Shown here piece after piece: positions 28,122-37,197 of a stretch of DNA of 64,000 bases (positions are counted from its first letter, which is position 1; the number at the start of each line of letters is the position of its first letter). The DNA is from CAIWHR01 sp963830485 (lineage in GTDB: Bacteria > Pseudomonadota > Gammaproteobacteria > Burkholderiales > Casimicrobiaceae). The translations under genes were made by a program, and so were the position numbers. The notes beneath the pieces were generated by a model. That model was not told where the DNA came from. It did no database searches and saw only the letters and a program-made list of their open reading frames with translations. The stretch spans positions 15,546 through 79,545 of the forward strand of contig CAWHNE010000008.1 in assembly GCA_963830485.1 (NCBI GenBank), written 5' to 3'.

Positions 28122-29072
28122 CTATGCGCCTTCGAGATAGGCTTCCGCGTCCAGCGCCGCCATGCAGCCGGTGCCGGCGGAGGTGACCGCCTGCCGGTAA
28201 ACGTGATCGGCGACGTCGCCTGCCGCGAAGACGCCGGGCACGGAGGTCGCGGTCGCGTTGCCTTCGGTGCCGCTCTTCACCTTGATGTAGCCGCCGGCCA
28301 TCGTGAGCTGCCCCTCGAAGATCTGCGTGTTCGGCGTATGGCCGATCGCGATGAAGACCCCAGTCACCGGGACGTCCGTCGTCGCGCCGGACTTCACGTC
28401 CTTCGTCCGTACGCCGGTCACCCCGGTACCGTCGCCCAGGATCTCGTCGAGCGTGTGATTCCACACGATGCGCACGTTGCCGCCGTCCTTCGTCTTCGCG
28501 ACGAGCCGGTCGACGAGGATCGCCTCGGCGCGGAACTTGTCGCGGCGATGGATCACCGTCACGTTCTTCGCGATGTTCGATAGGTAGAGCGCTTCCTCGA
28601 CGGCGGTGTTGCCCCCGCCAACGACGACGACGTCCTGCGCCTTGTAGAAGAAGCCATCGCACGTCGCGCATGCCGACACGCCCTTGCCCGCGAACTGCTG
28701 CTCGGACGGCAGGCCGAGGTAGCGGGCCGACGCGCCGGTCGCGATGATCAACGCGTCGCACGTGTACTCGCCGTTGTCGCCGACCAGGCGCAACGGCCGC
28801 TCGCCCAAGTGCGCGGTGTGGATCTGGTCGAAGACGAGCTCGGTCTCGAACCGCTCGGCGTGCTGCTGGAAGCGCGCCATCAGCTCGGGTCCCTGGACAC
28901 CGGTCGCGTCGGCGGGCCAGTTGTCGACGTCGGTCGTCGTCATCAGCTGGCCTCCCTGCGCGAGACCGGTGATCAACACCGGCTTCAGGTTTGCGCGCGC
29001 GGCGTATACTGCCGCCGAATACCCGGCGGGTCCGGATCCCAGGATCAGCAGGCGGGCGTGCTTGGCAGGCAT
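28122..29072 (-). CDS. trxB: Thioredoxin reductase
   Basis: TrxB is the FAD enzyme that passes electrons from NADPH to thioredoxin. The 316-residue product has the FAD motif GSGPAGYSAAVYAA near the start, the redox-active CATC at Cys135-Cys138 (VSACATCDGFFYK), the NADPH motif VVVGGGNTAVEEALYL and the closing FAD block VPGVFAAGDVADHVYRQAVT. ATG 29072 is chosen because MPAKHARLLILGSGPAGY is the normal beginning. It is divergent from ftsK, with 149 bp between start codons that contain the ftsK promoter. Confidence 0.97.
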   Translation of the reverse strand: MPAKHARLLILGSGPAGYSAAVYAARANLKPVLITGLAQGGQLMTTTDVDNWPADATGVQGPELMARFQQHAERFETELVFDQIHTAHLGERPLRLVGDNGEYTCDALIIATGASARYLGLPSEQQFAGKGVSACATCDGFFYKAQDVVVVGGGNTAVEEALYLSNIAKNVTVIHRRDKFRAEAILVDRLVAKTKDGGNVRIVWNHTLDEILGDGTGVTGVRTKDVKSGATTDVPVTGVFIAIGHTPNTQIFEGQLTMAGGYIKVKSGTEGNATATSVPGVFAAGDVADHVYRQAVTSAGTGCMAALDAEAYLEGA

Positions 29073-29164
29073 GCGGTTCTCGCTTCGCAAATCGTCCGAT
29101 TTTACTTGATGTGGGGACGCCTTCCGGCGCTCCCAATGCGACGTCGTTCCGGATGTCGCGGACC

Positions 29165-29192
29165 TTTCACGTGACGCCGATCGGTGTATAAT
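29165..29192 (+). promoter_or_regulatory. Sigma-70 promoter of ftsK
   Basis: TTTCAC (29165-29170), a 16-bp spacer and a perfect TATAAT (29187-29192) predict a start near 29199, 23 bp before ATG 29222. The leader is AT-rich, unlike its surroundings. Confidence 0.65.
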
Positions 29193-29221
29193 GCACCGCA
29201 TGAAGTATTGATCTCAACATA

Positions 29222-31555
29222 ATGTTTTTTAACAAGAAAGAGCTTGCTGTCCCGCGGCGCTCCGGCGCCTCGCGCGCGCGCCCGACGGTCGTCGAACCGG
29301 CGCTCTCGCCGCGATTCGCGCGGCTCGTCCGCGAGTCGTGGTGGCTGCTCGTCGTCGCCGCCTTTGCGTGGCTCGCGATGACGCTGTTCACGTACACGCG
29401 CGACGATCCCGCGTGGTCGACGTCGGGCATCGGCGCACCGATCGCGAACAAGGGCGGCGTCGCCGGCGCGTGGATCTCGGATCTTCTGTTCTACCTTTTC
29501 GGCGTCTCGGCATGGTGGTGGGTCGCGGCCGGCGTGGTGCTCGTGGTGGCCGGATATCGGCGCATCGGACATCCCGAGCGCGCGCGCGAGCATCCGCTGT
29601 CGCTCGGGATCCTGGGCTTCGGACTCGTGCTCTTCTCGAGCGCAGCGCTCGAGGCGCTGCGGTTCTACCGGCTACCCGCGATGCTGCCGCAGCGCGCAGG
29701 CGGTGTGTTCGGCGACGTCATCGGTGGCGCGCTCGCACGGCTCATGGGCTTCAACGGCGCGACGCTGCTCCTGATCGTGCTCTTCGCCGTCGGCTGGTCG
29801 CTGTTCTCCGGGATGTCGTGGCTCCGGCTGATGGAGCGGATCGGCACCGGCCTCGAAGGCGGAATAGCATGGCTGCGGCGGCGATCCGAGGAGCGCCGCG
29901 ATCGCGAGCGGGGCGCGCAGGCCGTTGCCGAGCGCGAAGCTGTGGTCCTCGCGAAGCACGACACCACGGTCCACGAGCCGGTGGTCGTGGTGCCGCAGGT
30001 CGCCGAGGTCCCGAAATCCGAGCGCGCGGTAAAGGAACGGCAGCGGCCGCTGTTCGTCGACATGCCCGATTCGCCGCTGCCGCCGCTCGCGCTACTCGAC
30101 GACGCGCCGCCGCCGCAGGAGGCCATCGGCGCCGAGGCGCTCGAATTCACCTCGCGCCTGATCGAGCGCAAGCTGGCCGACTTCGGCGTCGCGGTGCGCG
30201 TGCTCGCCGCGTATCCGGGCCCCGTCATCACGCGCTTCGAGATCGAGCCCGCGGTGGGCGTCAAGGGCGCGCAGATCGTCAATTTGATGAAGGATCTGGC
30301 GCGCGCGCTGTCCGTCGTCAGCATCCGGGTGGTCGAGACCATTCCCGGCAAATCGTGCATGGGGCTCGAGCTGCCGAATCCGAAACGGCAGATCGTGAAG
30401 CTGGTCGAGATCCTGTCATCGACGACGTACAACGACACGACAAGCCCCCTCACGCTCGCGCTCGGCAAGGACATCGCCGGCAAGCCCGTGATCGCGGACC
30501 TGGCAAGGATGCCGCACCTGCTCGTCGCGGGCACCACCGGTTCGGGCAAGTCGGTCGCCGTCAACGCAATGGTGCTCTCCCTCCTCTACAAGGCCGAGCC
30601 GCGGCAGGTGCGCCTCATCTTCGTCGACCCGAAGATGCTCGAGCTCTCGGTGTACGAGGGGATTCCGCACCTGCTCGCGCCGGTCGTCACCGACATGAAG
30701 CTCGCGGGCAACGCGCTCAACTGGTGCGTGGGCGAGATGGAGCGCCGCTACCGGCTCATGTCGACGCTGGGCGTGCGCAATCTCTCAGGTTACAACGGCA
30801 AGGTCGCCGAGGCGCGCAAGGCCGGCAAGCCGCTCGTCAATCCGTTCTCGCTCACTCCCGAGGCGCCGGAGTCCCTCGAGGAGATGCCGTACATCGTCGT
30901 CGTGATCGACGAGCTCGCCGACCTGATGATGGTCACGGGGAAGAAGATCGAGGAACTGATCGCGCGGATCGCGCAGAAGGCGCGCGCCGCGGGCATCCAC
31001 CTGATCCTCGCCACGCAGCGGCCCTCGGTCGACGTGATCACCGGTCTCATCAAGGCGAACATCCCGTCACGGATCGCCTTCCAGGTCGCGAGCAAGGTCG
31101 ACTCGCGGACGATCCTCGACCACATGGGCGCGGAAACACTCCTCGGGCAGGGCGACATGCTCTTCCAGCCGCCCGGCGTGGGCTATCCGCTGCGCGTGCA
31201 CGGCGCGTTCGTGTCCGACGTCGAAGTCCACCGCGTGGTCGAGCACCTGAAGGCGCAGGGCGGACCGCAGTACGTTGAAGGGCTCCTCGAAGGCGCCGCC
31301 AACGGCAACGGTGAGGAGGGCGTCAGCGTCGAGGGCGCGGACGCCGAGTCGGATCCGATGTACGACCAGGCGGTCGCGATCGTGCTCCAGACGCGGCGGC
31401 CGTCGATCTCGCTCGTTCAGCGGCATCTGCGGATCGGCTACAACCGCGCGGCGCGCCTGATCGAGCAGATGGAGCGCGCGGGGCTCGTGTCGCCGATGCA
31501 GTCGAACGGCAATCGAGACGTGCTCGTGCCGGCCGGCAAGGGCGAGGCGAGGTGA
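29222..31555 (+). CDS. ftsK: DNA translocase FtsK
   Basis: FtsK pumps chromosome termini through the closing septum and activates XerCD recombination. The 777-residue protein has four membrane segments (about 40-60, 85-110, 130-150, 175-200), a short Pro/charged linker, and a RecA-type motor with Walker A LVAGTTGSGKSVAVNAMVL near residue 435 and Walker B PYIVVVIDELADLMMV. It ends in the gamma winged helix (PSISLVQRHLRIGYNRAARL) that reads KOPS sequences. The linker is much shorter than in E. coli FtsK, which is normal for betaproteobacteria. The stop overlaps the next start (GTGA). Confidence 0.97.
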   Translation: MFFNKKELAVPRRSGASRARPTVVEPALSPRFARLVRESWWLLVVAAFAWLAMTLFTYTRDDPAWSTSGIGAPIANKGGVAGAWISDLLFYLFGVSAWWWVAAGVVLVVAGYRRIGHPERAREHPLSLGILGFGLVLFSSAALEALRFYRLPAMLPQRAGGVFGDVIGGALARLMGFNGATLLLIVLFAVGWSLFSGMSWLRLMERIGTGLEGGIAWLRRRSEERRDRERGAQAVAEREAVVLAKHDTTVHEPVVVVPQVAEVPKSERAVKERQRPLFVDMPDSPLPPLALLDDAPPPQEAIGAEALEFTSRLIERKLADFGVAVRVLAAYPGPVITRFEIEPAVGVKGAQIVNLMKDLARALSVVSIRVVETIPGKSCMGLELPNPKRQIVKLVEILSSTTYNDTTSPLTLALGKDIAGKPVIADLARMPHLLVAGTTGSGKSVAVNAMVLSLLYKAEPRQVRLIFVDPKMLELSVYEGIPHLLAPVVTDMKLAGNALNWCVGEMERRYRLMSTLGVRNLSGYNGKVAEARKAGKPLVNPFSLTPEAPESLEEMPYIVVVIDELADLMMVTGKKIEELIARIAQKARAAGIHLILATQRPSVDVITGLIKANIPSRIAFQVASKVDSRTILDHMGAETLLGQGDMLFQPPGVGYPLRVHGAFVSDVEVHRVVEHLKAQGGPQYVEGLLEGAANGNGEEGVSVEGADAESDPMYDQAVAIVLQTRRPSISLVQRHLRIGYNRAARLIEQMERAGLVSPMQSNGNRDVLVPAGKGEAR

Positions 31556-31926
31556 TTTTGACGTCTTCGCACACGGCGTTTGCGCTCGCGCTCCTCGCCG
31601 TCGCCAGCGCGGCATTCGCTGGGCCGGTGCTCGTCTATCGCGATGGCGCCGCGTACTGCCCAAAGGATCGCGCGGCGGGCGCGCCGCGGATCTCGGCCGA
31701 GCAGGCGGCCGAGCGTGCGAAGGCGCTGATGCCCAAGGAATTCTGCGGCCCGGACTGGTGGGTCGATGGCTGCGACTACGATCCCGAGTACGCGCTCGAC
31801 TCCTGGCGCGTCTACGTGCGGCAGTGGAAGCGTGTCGACGGCCGCAAGCAGTACGAGCCGCGCGACCATTCCTACGTGGTCCTCGATCCGATCGGCAATT
31901 GCCTGGCCAACATTCCCGGAACGTGA
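31552..31926 (+). CDS. Small secreted protein between ftsK and lolA, unknown function
   Basis: I do not recognise a named family. The 124-residue product has a Sec signal peptide (cleavage probably after SAAFA, about residue 23). The mature part of about 100 residues has three cysteines (in AAYCPKD, KEFCGPDWWVDGCD) plus one near the end (IGNCLANIPGT). The rest is rich in Trp/Tyr (WWVDGCDYDPEYALDSWRVY). It starts at GTG 31552 within the ftsK stop and ends 2 bp before lolA, so it is translated with both. The cysteines and signal point to a periplasmic, disulfide-bonded protein. Confidence 0.8.
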   Translation: MILTSSHTAFALALLAVASAAFAGPVLVYRDGAAYCPKDRAAGAPRISAEQAAERAKALMPKEFCGPDWWVDGCDYDPEYALDSWRVYVRQWKRVDGRKQYEPRDHSYVVLDPIGNCLANIPGT

Positions 31927-31928
31927 CA

Positions 31929-32564
31929 ATGCGACGTCGGATCGCGCACGCGGCATTCCTCCTGCTCGCGGCGGCCGGCCTGGTCGCGCTGGCCGCCGAA
32001 GCCGAAGCGACCGGCCTTGCGCAGCTCAAGGCGTTCCTCGAGGGCGCGAAGAGCGGCCGCGCAACGTTCCGACAATCGGTCGCAGCGAAGGGTGCGCGCG
32101 AGCCGCAGGTGAGCAGCGGGACCTTCACGTTCCAGCGGCCCGGCCGTTTCCGCTGGTCGTACGAGAAGCCGTACGAGCAGCTCATCGTCGGGGACGGCGC
32201 GAAGCTGTGGATCTACGACCGCGACCTGAATCAGGTGATCGTCCGGCGCCAGGATGCGACGCTCGGTGCGAGTCCCGCGGCGCTGCTCGCGGGTGACAAC
32301 GCGCTCGAGCGCAACTTCGAGCTCGCTGACGCGGGGAGAGCCGAAGGGGTCGAGCTCGTCGACGCGAAGCCGCGCAGTGCCGAAACGGGGATCGAGCGCG
32401 TGCGCATCGGCTTCCGCGATAACTTGCCGCGGACGATGGAGCTTCGCGACACGCTCGGCAATGTCACGACGCTCGCGTTCGACGGCTTCGAGCGGAACGT
32501 CACGCTCGATCCCGCGCAGTTCGCGTTCGTGCCGCCCAAGGGGGCGGACGTGGTAGGGGAGTAG
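31929..32564 (+). CDS. lolA: Outer-membrane lipoprotein carrier LolA
   Basis: LolA is the periplasmic chaperone that carries lipoproteins from the LolCDE complex to LolB in the outer membrane. The 211-residue precursor has a signal peptide of about 25 residues, followed by LKAFLEGAKSGRATFRQSVA and the hallmark block GTFTFQRPGRFRWSYEKPYE with QLIVGDGAKLWIYDRDLNQV. The C-terminal strand region LPRTMELRDTLGNVTTLAF is also typical. The start ATG 31929 is 2 bp after the previous stop. Repeat copy 3 follows the stop at once. Confidence 0.93.
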   Translation: MRRRIAHAAFLLLAAAGLVALAAEAEATGLAQLKAFLEGAKSGRATFRQSVAAKGAREPQVSSGTFTFQRPGRFRWSYEKPYEQLIVGDGAKLWIYDRDLNQVIVRRQDATLGASPAALLAGDNALERNFELADAGRAEGVELVDAKPRSAETGIERVRIGFRDNLPRTMELRDTLGNVTTLAFDGFERNVTLDPAQFAFVPPKGADVVGE

Positions 32565-32757
32565 CGACGCGAGCGGCGACGCGAGCCGGGAAGCAGGGGC
32601 CCCCGAGCGGAGCGAGAGGGGATGCGACTTTGGGCGAGCCGGCGCAGCGAGGCCGACGACGCGACATGCGCACGGCAAGGTGGTGCGGAGGCCGAGGCGC
32701 AAGCGGCCGACTCCTCGCCCTGACGAAACGCACGAACGGTGCGGAGGCCGCAGGATG
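32565..32757. repeat. Dispersed hairpin repeat, copy 3
   Basis: Left flank GCGAGCGGCGACGCGAGC, then AGCAGGGGCCCCC at 32592-32604 and GGGGATGCGAC from 32618. Next come GGGCGAGCCGGCGCAGCGAG (32630-32649) and two copies of GTGCGGAGGCCG. Here only the CCCC/GGGG base of the hairpin pairs well. It lies between the convergent lolA and GDPD genes. Confidence 0.7.
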
Positions 32758-32759
32758 GG

Positions 32760-33773
32760 CTAAGGCAGCGGAATCCCCTTGTCGGCCATTACCTTGCGTG
32801 CCCGATCCGGGTAGTCGGTGATGAGGCCGTCGACGCCCAGGTCGATGAGCCGCGCCATGTCACCCGGATCATTGACGGTCCACGGCAGCACCATGAGCCC
32901 GAGCGCATGCGATTCCCCGACCGCCGCCTGGGTGACGTTGCGCCAGAACGGACTCCACGTGCTGCAACCGGCCGCCTTGGCCAAGCGTGGCAGCGAGCCG
33001 TCGACCGAGCGAAGGTCGAATCCAGCGAGCCACGGCGACGGCGCGTCCGAGCGCCGCCTCACCGTGTCGTTGCTTTCGGTCTCGATCGTGAGGCACGCCG
33101 TCGCAATCTCGGGCGCGCGCTTCCGTGCGGCCACGAGCGTGCGCCAGTCGAACGACTGGATCGTCGCTTCGCTTGCGAGCCCCGCTTTGCGGATCGCCTC
33201 GACGAGGAGCTCCGCGAACGGCTCCGGGGCAATGGTGGCGGAGGCGTCGTCGGGCGCGATCTTCGTCTCGAGGTTGAGCCGTGTCGGGCGGCTCGCCGAC
33301 TTGACGAGTGCGAAGAGCTCGTCGAGCTTGGGAAACCGCTGACCGTCCTCGGGCCGCTGTTCCGGGAATTGCCGTGCATAGGCGCTCGCCGGATTCACCC
33401 GGCCAATGTCGAAGCGTGCGAGCTCGGCCAGCGTGAGAGTGTGAATCGGCGGGCCTTTGGCGGCGAGCCACCGTCCGTCGGGCGTGCGCACGATATCCGG
33501 ATTGAGATAGGGATCGTGCGAAATGACCAGCACGCCGTCCTTCGTCACTGCGAGATCGGTCTCCAGCGTCGTGACGCCGGTCGCGAGCGCGAACGAGAAG
33601 GCCGCCATCGTGTTCTCGGGACGCAGGCCGCGCGCGCCGCGGTGGCCTTGCAGGTCGAACGCGGCGGCCGTGAGCGAGAGGAGGCCGAGGCTTAGTACCA
33701 CAAGCACGAGCGCGAGGCGTCGCGGCGCCACGCTCCGCCCGCTGCCTCCCGGCGCGGACATAGGCCCGCTCAT
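32760..33773 (-). CDS. Glycerophosphodiester phosphodiesterase, periplasmic
   Basis: The enzyme cleaves glycerophosphodiesters to glycerol-3-phosphate and an alcohol. GDPD motifs are complete: DLQGHRGARGLRPENTMAAF (catalytic His, Arg and Glu) and LETDLAVTKDGVLVISHDPY (metal-binding Glu/Asp and second His). The end WTVNDPGDMARLIDLGVDGL is also family-typical. A signal peptide spans about residues 17-38, so it acts in the periplasm, like GlpQ rather than the cytoplasmic UgpQ. ATG 33773 overlaps the stop of the dehydrogenase gene (ATGA), making it the last gene of a three-gene operon. Confidence 0.93.
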   Translation of the reverse strand: MSGPMSAPGGSGRSVAPRRLALVLVVLSLGLLSLTAAAFDLQGHRGARGLRPENTMAAFSFALATGVTTLETDLAVTKDGVLVISHDPYLNPDIVRTPDGRWLAAKGPPIHTLTLAELARFDIGRVNPASAYARQFPEQRPEDGQRFPKLDELFALVKSASRPTRLNLETKIAPDDASATIAPEPFAELLVEAIRKAGLASEATIQSFDWRTLVAARKRAPEIATACLTIETESNDTVRRRSDAPSPWLAGFDLRSVDGSLPRLAKAAGCSTWSPFWRNVTQAAVGESHALGLMVLPWTVNDPGDMARLIDLGVDGLITDYPDRARKVMADKGIPLP

Positions 33774-34798
33774 TGCCTGAGCCAGGCCGCGACGCGCGAA
33801 TGGGTGAGCACGTCGCGGTTGACGATGAATTCCGGCACGCGCCCGGCGAGCACATCGACGATGCTCGTGAGCCCGGTCGACGCCATGTTGTGGAAGCACT
33901 CGTCGGTCCAGCACAGCGCGTGCGGCGTCACGATCACGTTGTCCATCGTCAGCAGCGGGTTGGCGGGATCGATCGGCTCCTGCTCGAACACGTCGAGCCC
34001 CGCGCCGGCGATGCGGCCAGCGCGAAGCGCATCGATCAAGGCGGGCTCGTCGACGACCGGGCCTCGCGACACGTTGATGAAGTACGCGGTCGGCTTCATC
34101 AGCGCGAACTGGGGCGCCGCCATCAGGTGTCTCGTCTGCTCGTTCAGCAGGGTGATCAGCACGATGAAATCCGACTCGCGCAGCAGCGTCTCGAGATCGA
34201 CCTTGCGCGCACCGACGTAGGAAAGCTCGAGCGCGTTGACGTAGGGGTCGGCGGCGAGCAGCTTCAGGTCGAACGTGCGGGCCATGCGCAGGATTTCCTT
34301 GCCGATCCCGCCGGCGCCGATGACGCCGAGCGTGCGCCCGGTGAGACCCGTCCCCATGTGGTCCATCCGTTCATCCCAACGACCGCTACGCGTCAGGCGG
34401 TCCTTGATCAGCAGCTTGCCGGCGAGCGCCAGGATGAAGGTGAGCGCCGTTATTGCGACGGGTCTCGGCATCGCGACCGGGGTGTTGGTCACGATGACGC
34501 CGGCGCGCGTCATCGCAGGGACATCGACCGAGTCGTAGCCAACCCCGTGGCGCGCGACGACGCGCAGGCGGCAATCCGGGCGCGCGACGACGCTCCCCGG
34601 TGTTCGCGCCATGTTGACGTACAGCGCGTCGTAGCGCGCGGCGTGGTCCGCCGACAGCTCGCGGACCTTCTCGGGCAGGTATTCCCATTCGACATCCGGC
34701 GCGCGGTCCAGGATCGTGAGCGCGGCGCGACCGAACGAAGGCTCATCGTGCGAATCGAGCACGTCGCGGGTGATGCCGACGCGGAACGCCGATCTCAT
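33770..34798 (-). CDS. D-isomer-specific 2-hydroxyacid dehydrogenase
   Basis: This NAD(P)-dependent dehydrogenase interconverts a 2-oxo acid and a D-2-hydroxy acid. The Rossmann motif is TLGVIGAGGIGKEILRMA. The catalytic Arg is in CRLRVVARHGVGYDSVDV, the Glu region is AGLDVFEQEPIDPANPLL, and the His is in VIVTPHALCWTDECFHN. The 342-residue length is normal. Both ends overlap its neighbours by ATGA, tying it to the aldolase and the GDPD gene. The aldolase partner suggests the pair handle a 2-oxo or 2-hydroxy acid from breakdown of sugar acids or aromatics; the exact substrate is an inference I cannot refine. Confidence 0.9.
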   Translation of the reverse strand: MRSAFRVGITRDVLDSHDEPSFGRAALTILDRAPDVEWEYLPEKVRELSADHAARYDALYVNMARTPGSVVARPDCRLRVVARHGVGYDSVDVPAMTRAGVIVTNTPVAMPRPVAITALTFILALAGKLLIKDRLTRSGRWDERMDHMGTGLTGRTLGVIGAGGIGKEILRMARTFDLKLLAADPYVNALELSYVGARKVDLETLLRESDFIVLITLLNEQTRHLMAAPQFALMKPTAYFINVSRGPVVDEPALIDALRAGRIAGAGLDVFEQEPIDPANPLLTMDNVIVTPHALCWTDECFHNMASTGLTSIVDVLAGRVPEFIVNRDVLTHSRVAAWLRQ

Positions 34799-35607
34799 CG
34801 CGGCTTCTGCTCCGGTACCGGGACCGAGCGCATGACATCGAGCCCCTGGCGCAGCGCGTCGCGCAACAACAACGTCTCGACCCCGAACGCCATCATCCGG
34901 AATCCCCGTGCGAGGTAGTCCCGCGCCCAGCCGGCGTCCGTTGCGAGGAAGGCGGGGGTCTTCCCGTGCCGCGCGCACGCTGCGACGATGCGGTCGAGCG
35001 CACCCAGATACTCGGGATGCTTGAACTGGCCTGGAATGCCCAGGAAATTGGTGAGATCGAAGTGGCCGAGAAACAGGACGTCGATGCCAGGGGTCGCAGC
35101 GATGGCGTCGACTTCGGCGAGGCCGTCGGCGGTCTCGATCTGTGCGATCACCATCGTGCGCGCGTGGATCGCCTCTATCTTCGCGGCGACCTCGCCATCC
35201 GAGTAGTCGTCGTGCGGGAAGCCGAAGGCCGCGCCTCGCCGCCCGAGCGGTGGGTAGCGCGTGCAGGCGACGATGTGCGCGGCCTCCTTCGCGCTGCCGA
35301 CCATGGGGATCATCACGCCCAGCGCTCCGATGTCGAGCGCGCGGGCAATGAAGTGATACTCGCCGCGCGGCACCCGGATCAGCGGGACCAGCGGCAGGCC
35401 GCGACACAGCGCACATTGGACCTTGAGGGTTTCCAGCGACGCGCCGGTATGCTCCATGTCGAGCAGCAGAAATTCCGCGCCCGCGTGCACGCACAGCTGG
35501 GGGAGACCCGGCGTGAAGAACTCGAACGCCATGGCGCCGCCAGCGCGTCCGCCGGTGGCGAGCGCGGCCTTGACCGGGTTGTCGCGGATCGGAACCGCAG
35601 CTGGCAT
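34795..35607 (-). CDS. HpcH/HpaI-type class II aldolase
   Basis: The family cleaves 4-hydroxy-2-oxoacids to pyruvate (or a relative) and an aldehyde using a divalent metal. Motifs are AEFLLLDMEHTGASLETLKV, the pyruvate-binding Arg in LPLVPLIRVPRGEYHF, the metal ligands Glu and Asp in VIAQIETADGLAEVDAIAAT and GIDVLFLGHFDLTNFLGIPG. The 270-residue size is right. Met at 35607 is preferred over 35649, since the extra 14 residues are not conserved. It is the first gene of the operon and is divergent from rarA, with 93 bp between start codons. Confidence 0.9.
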   Translation of the reverse strand: MPAAVPIRDNPVKAALATGGRAGGAMAFEFFTPGLPQLCVHAGAEFLLLDMEHTGASLETLKVQCALCRGLPLVPLIRVPRGEYHFIARALDIGALGVMIPMVGSAKEAAHIVACTRYPPLGRRGAAFGFPHDDYSDGEVAAKIEAIHARTMVIAQIETADGLAEVDAIAATPGIDVLFLGHFDLTNFLGIPGQFKHPEYLGALDRIVAACARHGKTPAFLATDAGWARDYLARGFRMMAFGVETLLLRDALRQGLDVMRSVPVPEQKPR

Positions 35608-35700
35608 CAAAGGGGCAGAAATTGCCGGATAATCGGGGAGCGCCGTCAATGTACGCTGCGTCTTTCCGGCCGGTCAACGCGAAGCCGGCAACCGGCGGCG

Positions 35701-37029
35701 ATGGGTGTCATCGTGTCCGACCTGTTTACGCCTGCCCGTCCTGCAGCGCCGCTCGCTGATCGGCTGCGACCCAAGACGCTGGCTGAAGTCATCGGCCAGC
35801 GACACCTGCTCGCTCCCGGCAAGCCGCTCGCGGTGGCTTTCGCCGCGGGCAAGCCGCACTCGATGATCCTCTGGGGACCGCCAGGCTCGGGCAAGACGAC
35901 GATCGCGCGGCTGATGGCCGACGCCTTCAATGCCGAATTCATCGCACTCTCGGCCGTGCTCTCTGGCGTCAAGGACATCCGCGACGCGGTGGCGCGGGCC
36001 GAGGCGATCCTCGCTCAGTCGGGGCGGCACACGATCCTGTTCGTCGACGAAGTCCACCGCTTCAACAAGGCGCAGCAGGACGCGTTCCTGCCGTTCGTCG
36101 AGCAGGGGCTCGTCACCTTCATCGGCGCGACGACAGAGAATCCTTCATTCGAGGTGAACGGCGCGCTCCTATCACGCGCGGCCGTGTACGTGCTGGAGCC
36201 GCTCGCGACGGAGGAGCTAGGCCAATTGCTGGACCGGGCACTGGCCGCCGCCGGTCCGGACCTGAAGCTCGAGCCGGCCGCGCGCGACGCGCTCATCGCG
36301 TACGCCGACGGCGACGGTCGGCGCGTCATCAACCTGGTCGAATACCTCGTCACCGCGGCGGGCGAGGGCCGCAAGGCGCCAATTGACGTCGCGTTCGTCG
36401 AGGCGACGATCGCGCGTAGCCTGCGCCGTTTCGACAAGGGCGGCGAGGCGTTCTACGACCAGATCTCGGCGCTCCACAAGTCGGTGCGCGGCTCGAATCC
36501 AGACGCCGCGCTCTACTGGATGTGCCGGATGCTGGACGGCGGTGCGGATCCGCTCTACGTCGGCAGGCGGATGATCCGGATGGCGACCGAGGACATCGGC
36601 CTCGCCGATCCGCGCGCGCTGCCGCTCGCGCTCGCCGCAGTCGAAACCTACGAACGCCTTGGCTCGCCCGAAGGCGAGCTCGCGCTGGCCGAAGCCGTGA
36701 TCTACCTCGCCTGCGCCCCGAAGAGCAACGCGGTCTACACAGCGTTCGGGGCGGCACGCGCTTTCATCAAGGACGACGGCTCGCGGCCCGTGCCGCTGCG
36801 TCTGCGCAACGCGCCGACCAAGCTCATGAAAGAGCTCGATTACGGCAAGGGCTATCGTTACGCGCACGACGAGACCGATGCATTCGCCGCCGGCGAGCGC
36901 TATTTCCCGGACAACATGCCCGACGTGACGTGGTACGAGCCGACCGACCGCGGGCTCGAGGCGCGGATTCGCGAAAAGCTCGACGCGCTGCGCGAGGCGG
37001 ACCGCAAGGCGCGCAAGCCGAAGCCCTAG
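35701..37029 (+). CDS. rarA: Replication-associated recombination protein RarA (MgsA)
   Basis: RarA is a tetrameric clamp-loader-like ATPase that acts at stalled replication forks. The 442-residue product shows the start DLFTPARPAAPLADRLRPKT, Walker A MILWGPPGSGKTTIARLMAD, Walker B HTILFVDEVHRFNKAQQDAF, sensor 1 in VTFIGATTENPSFEVNGALL and the RarA-specific C-terminal domain (SALHKSVRGSNPDAALYW, DIGLADPRALPLALAAVETY). ATG 35701 is in frame; GTG 35713 is an alternative. In many betaproteobacteria rarA lies between lolA and serS; here other genes intervene but the order is kept. Confidence 0.96.
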   Translation: MGVIVSDLFTPARPAAPLADRLRPKTLAEVIGQRHLLAPGKPLAVAFAAGKPHSMILWGPPGSGKTTIARLMADAFNAEFIALSAVLSGVKDIRDAVARAEAILAQSGRHTILFVDEVHRFNKAQQDAFLPFVEQGLVTFIGATTENPSFEVNGALLSRAAVYVLEPLATEELGQLLDRALAAAGPDLKLEPAARDALIAYADGDGRRVINLVEYLVTAAGEGRKAPIDVAFVEATIARSLRRFDKGGEAFYDQISALHKSVRGSNPDAALYWMCRMLDGGADPLYVGRRMIRMATEDIGLADPRALPLALAAVETYERLGSPEGELALAEAVIYLACAPKSNAVYTAFGAARAFIKDDGSRPVPLRLRNAPTKLMKELDYGKGYRYAHDETDAFAAGERYFPDNMPDVTWYEPTDRGLEARIREKLDALREADRKARKPKP

Positions 37030-37045
37030 CGCGTCGGCGACCGGA

Positions 37046-37086
37046 TTGATTCAAGTCAAGACCGCGCGCAAGCGGCGGCGTATATG
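37046..37086 (+). promoter_or_regulatory. FNR/ANR-type box and -10 element before the cytochrome c gene
   Basis: TTGATTCAAGTCAA (37046-37059) matches the FNR consensus TTGAT-N4-ATCAA at nine of ten positions. A -10-like TATATG lies at 37081-37086, predicting a start near 37093. The box centre is then at about -41, the classic class II activation spacing. Confidence 0.65.
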
Positions 37087-37197
37087 TGATCGTACGGGGC
37101 TCGGGATCCGAAGTCCTCCTGGAGAGTCAGCGAAGGCCGAACGGTCCGGTCCCGCGCCATCGGGTGACGATGAGCTGACTATCCAATGGGGGTTTCG

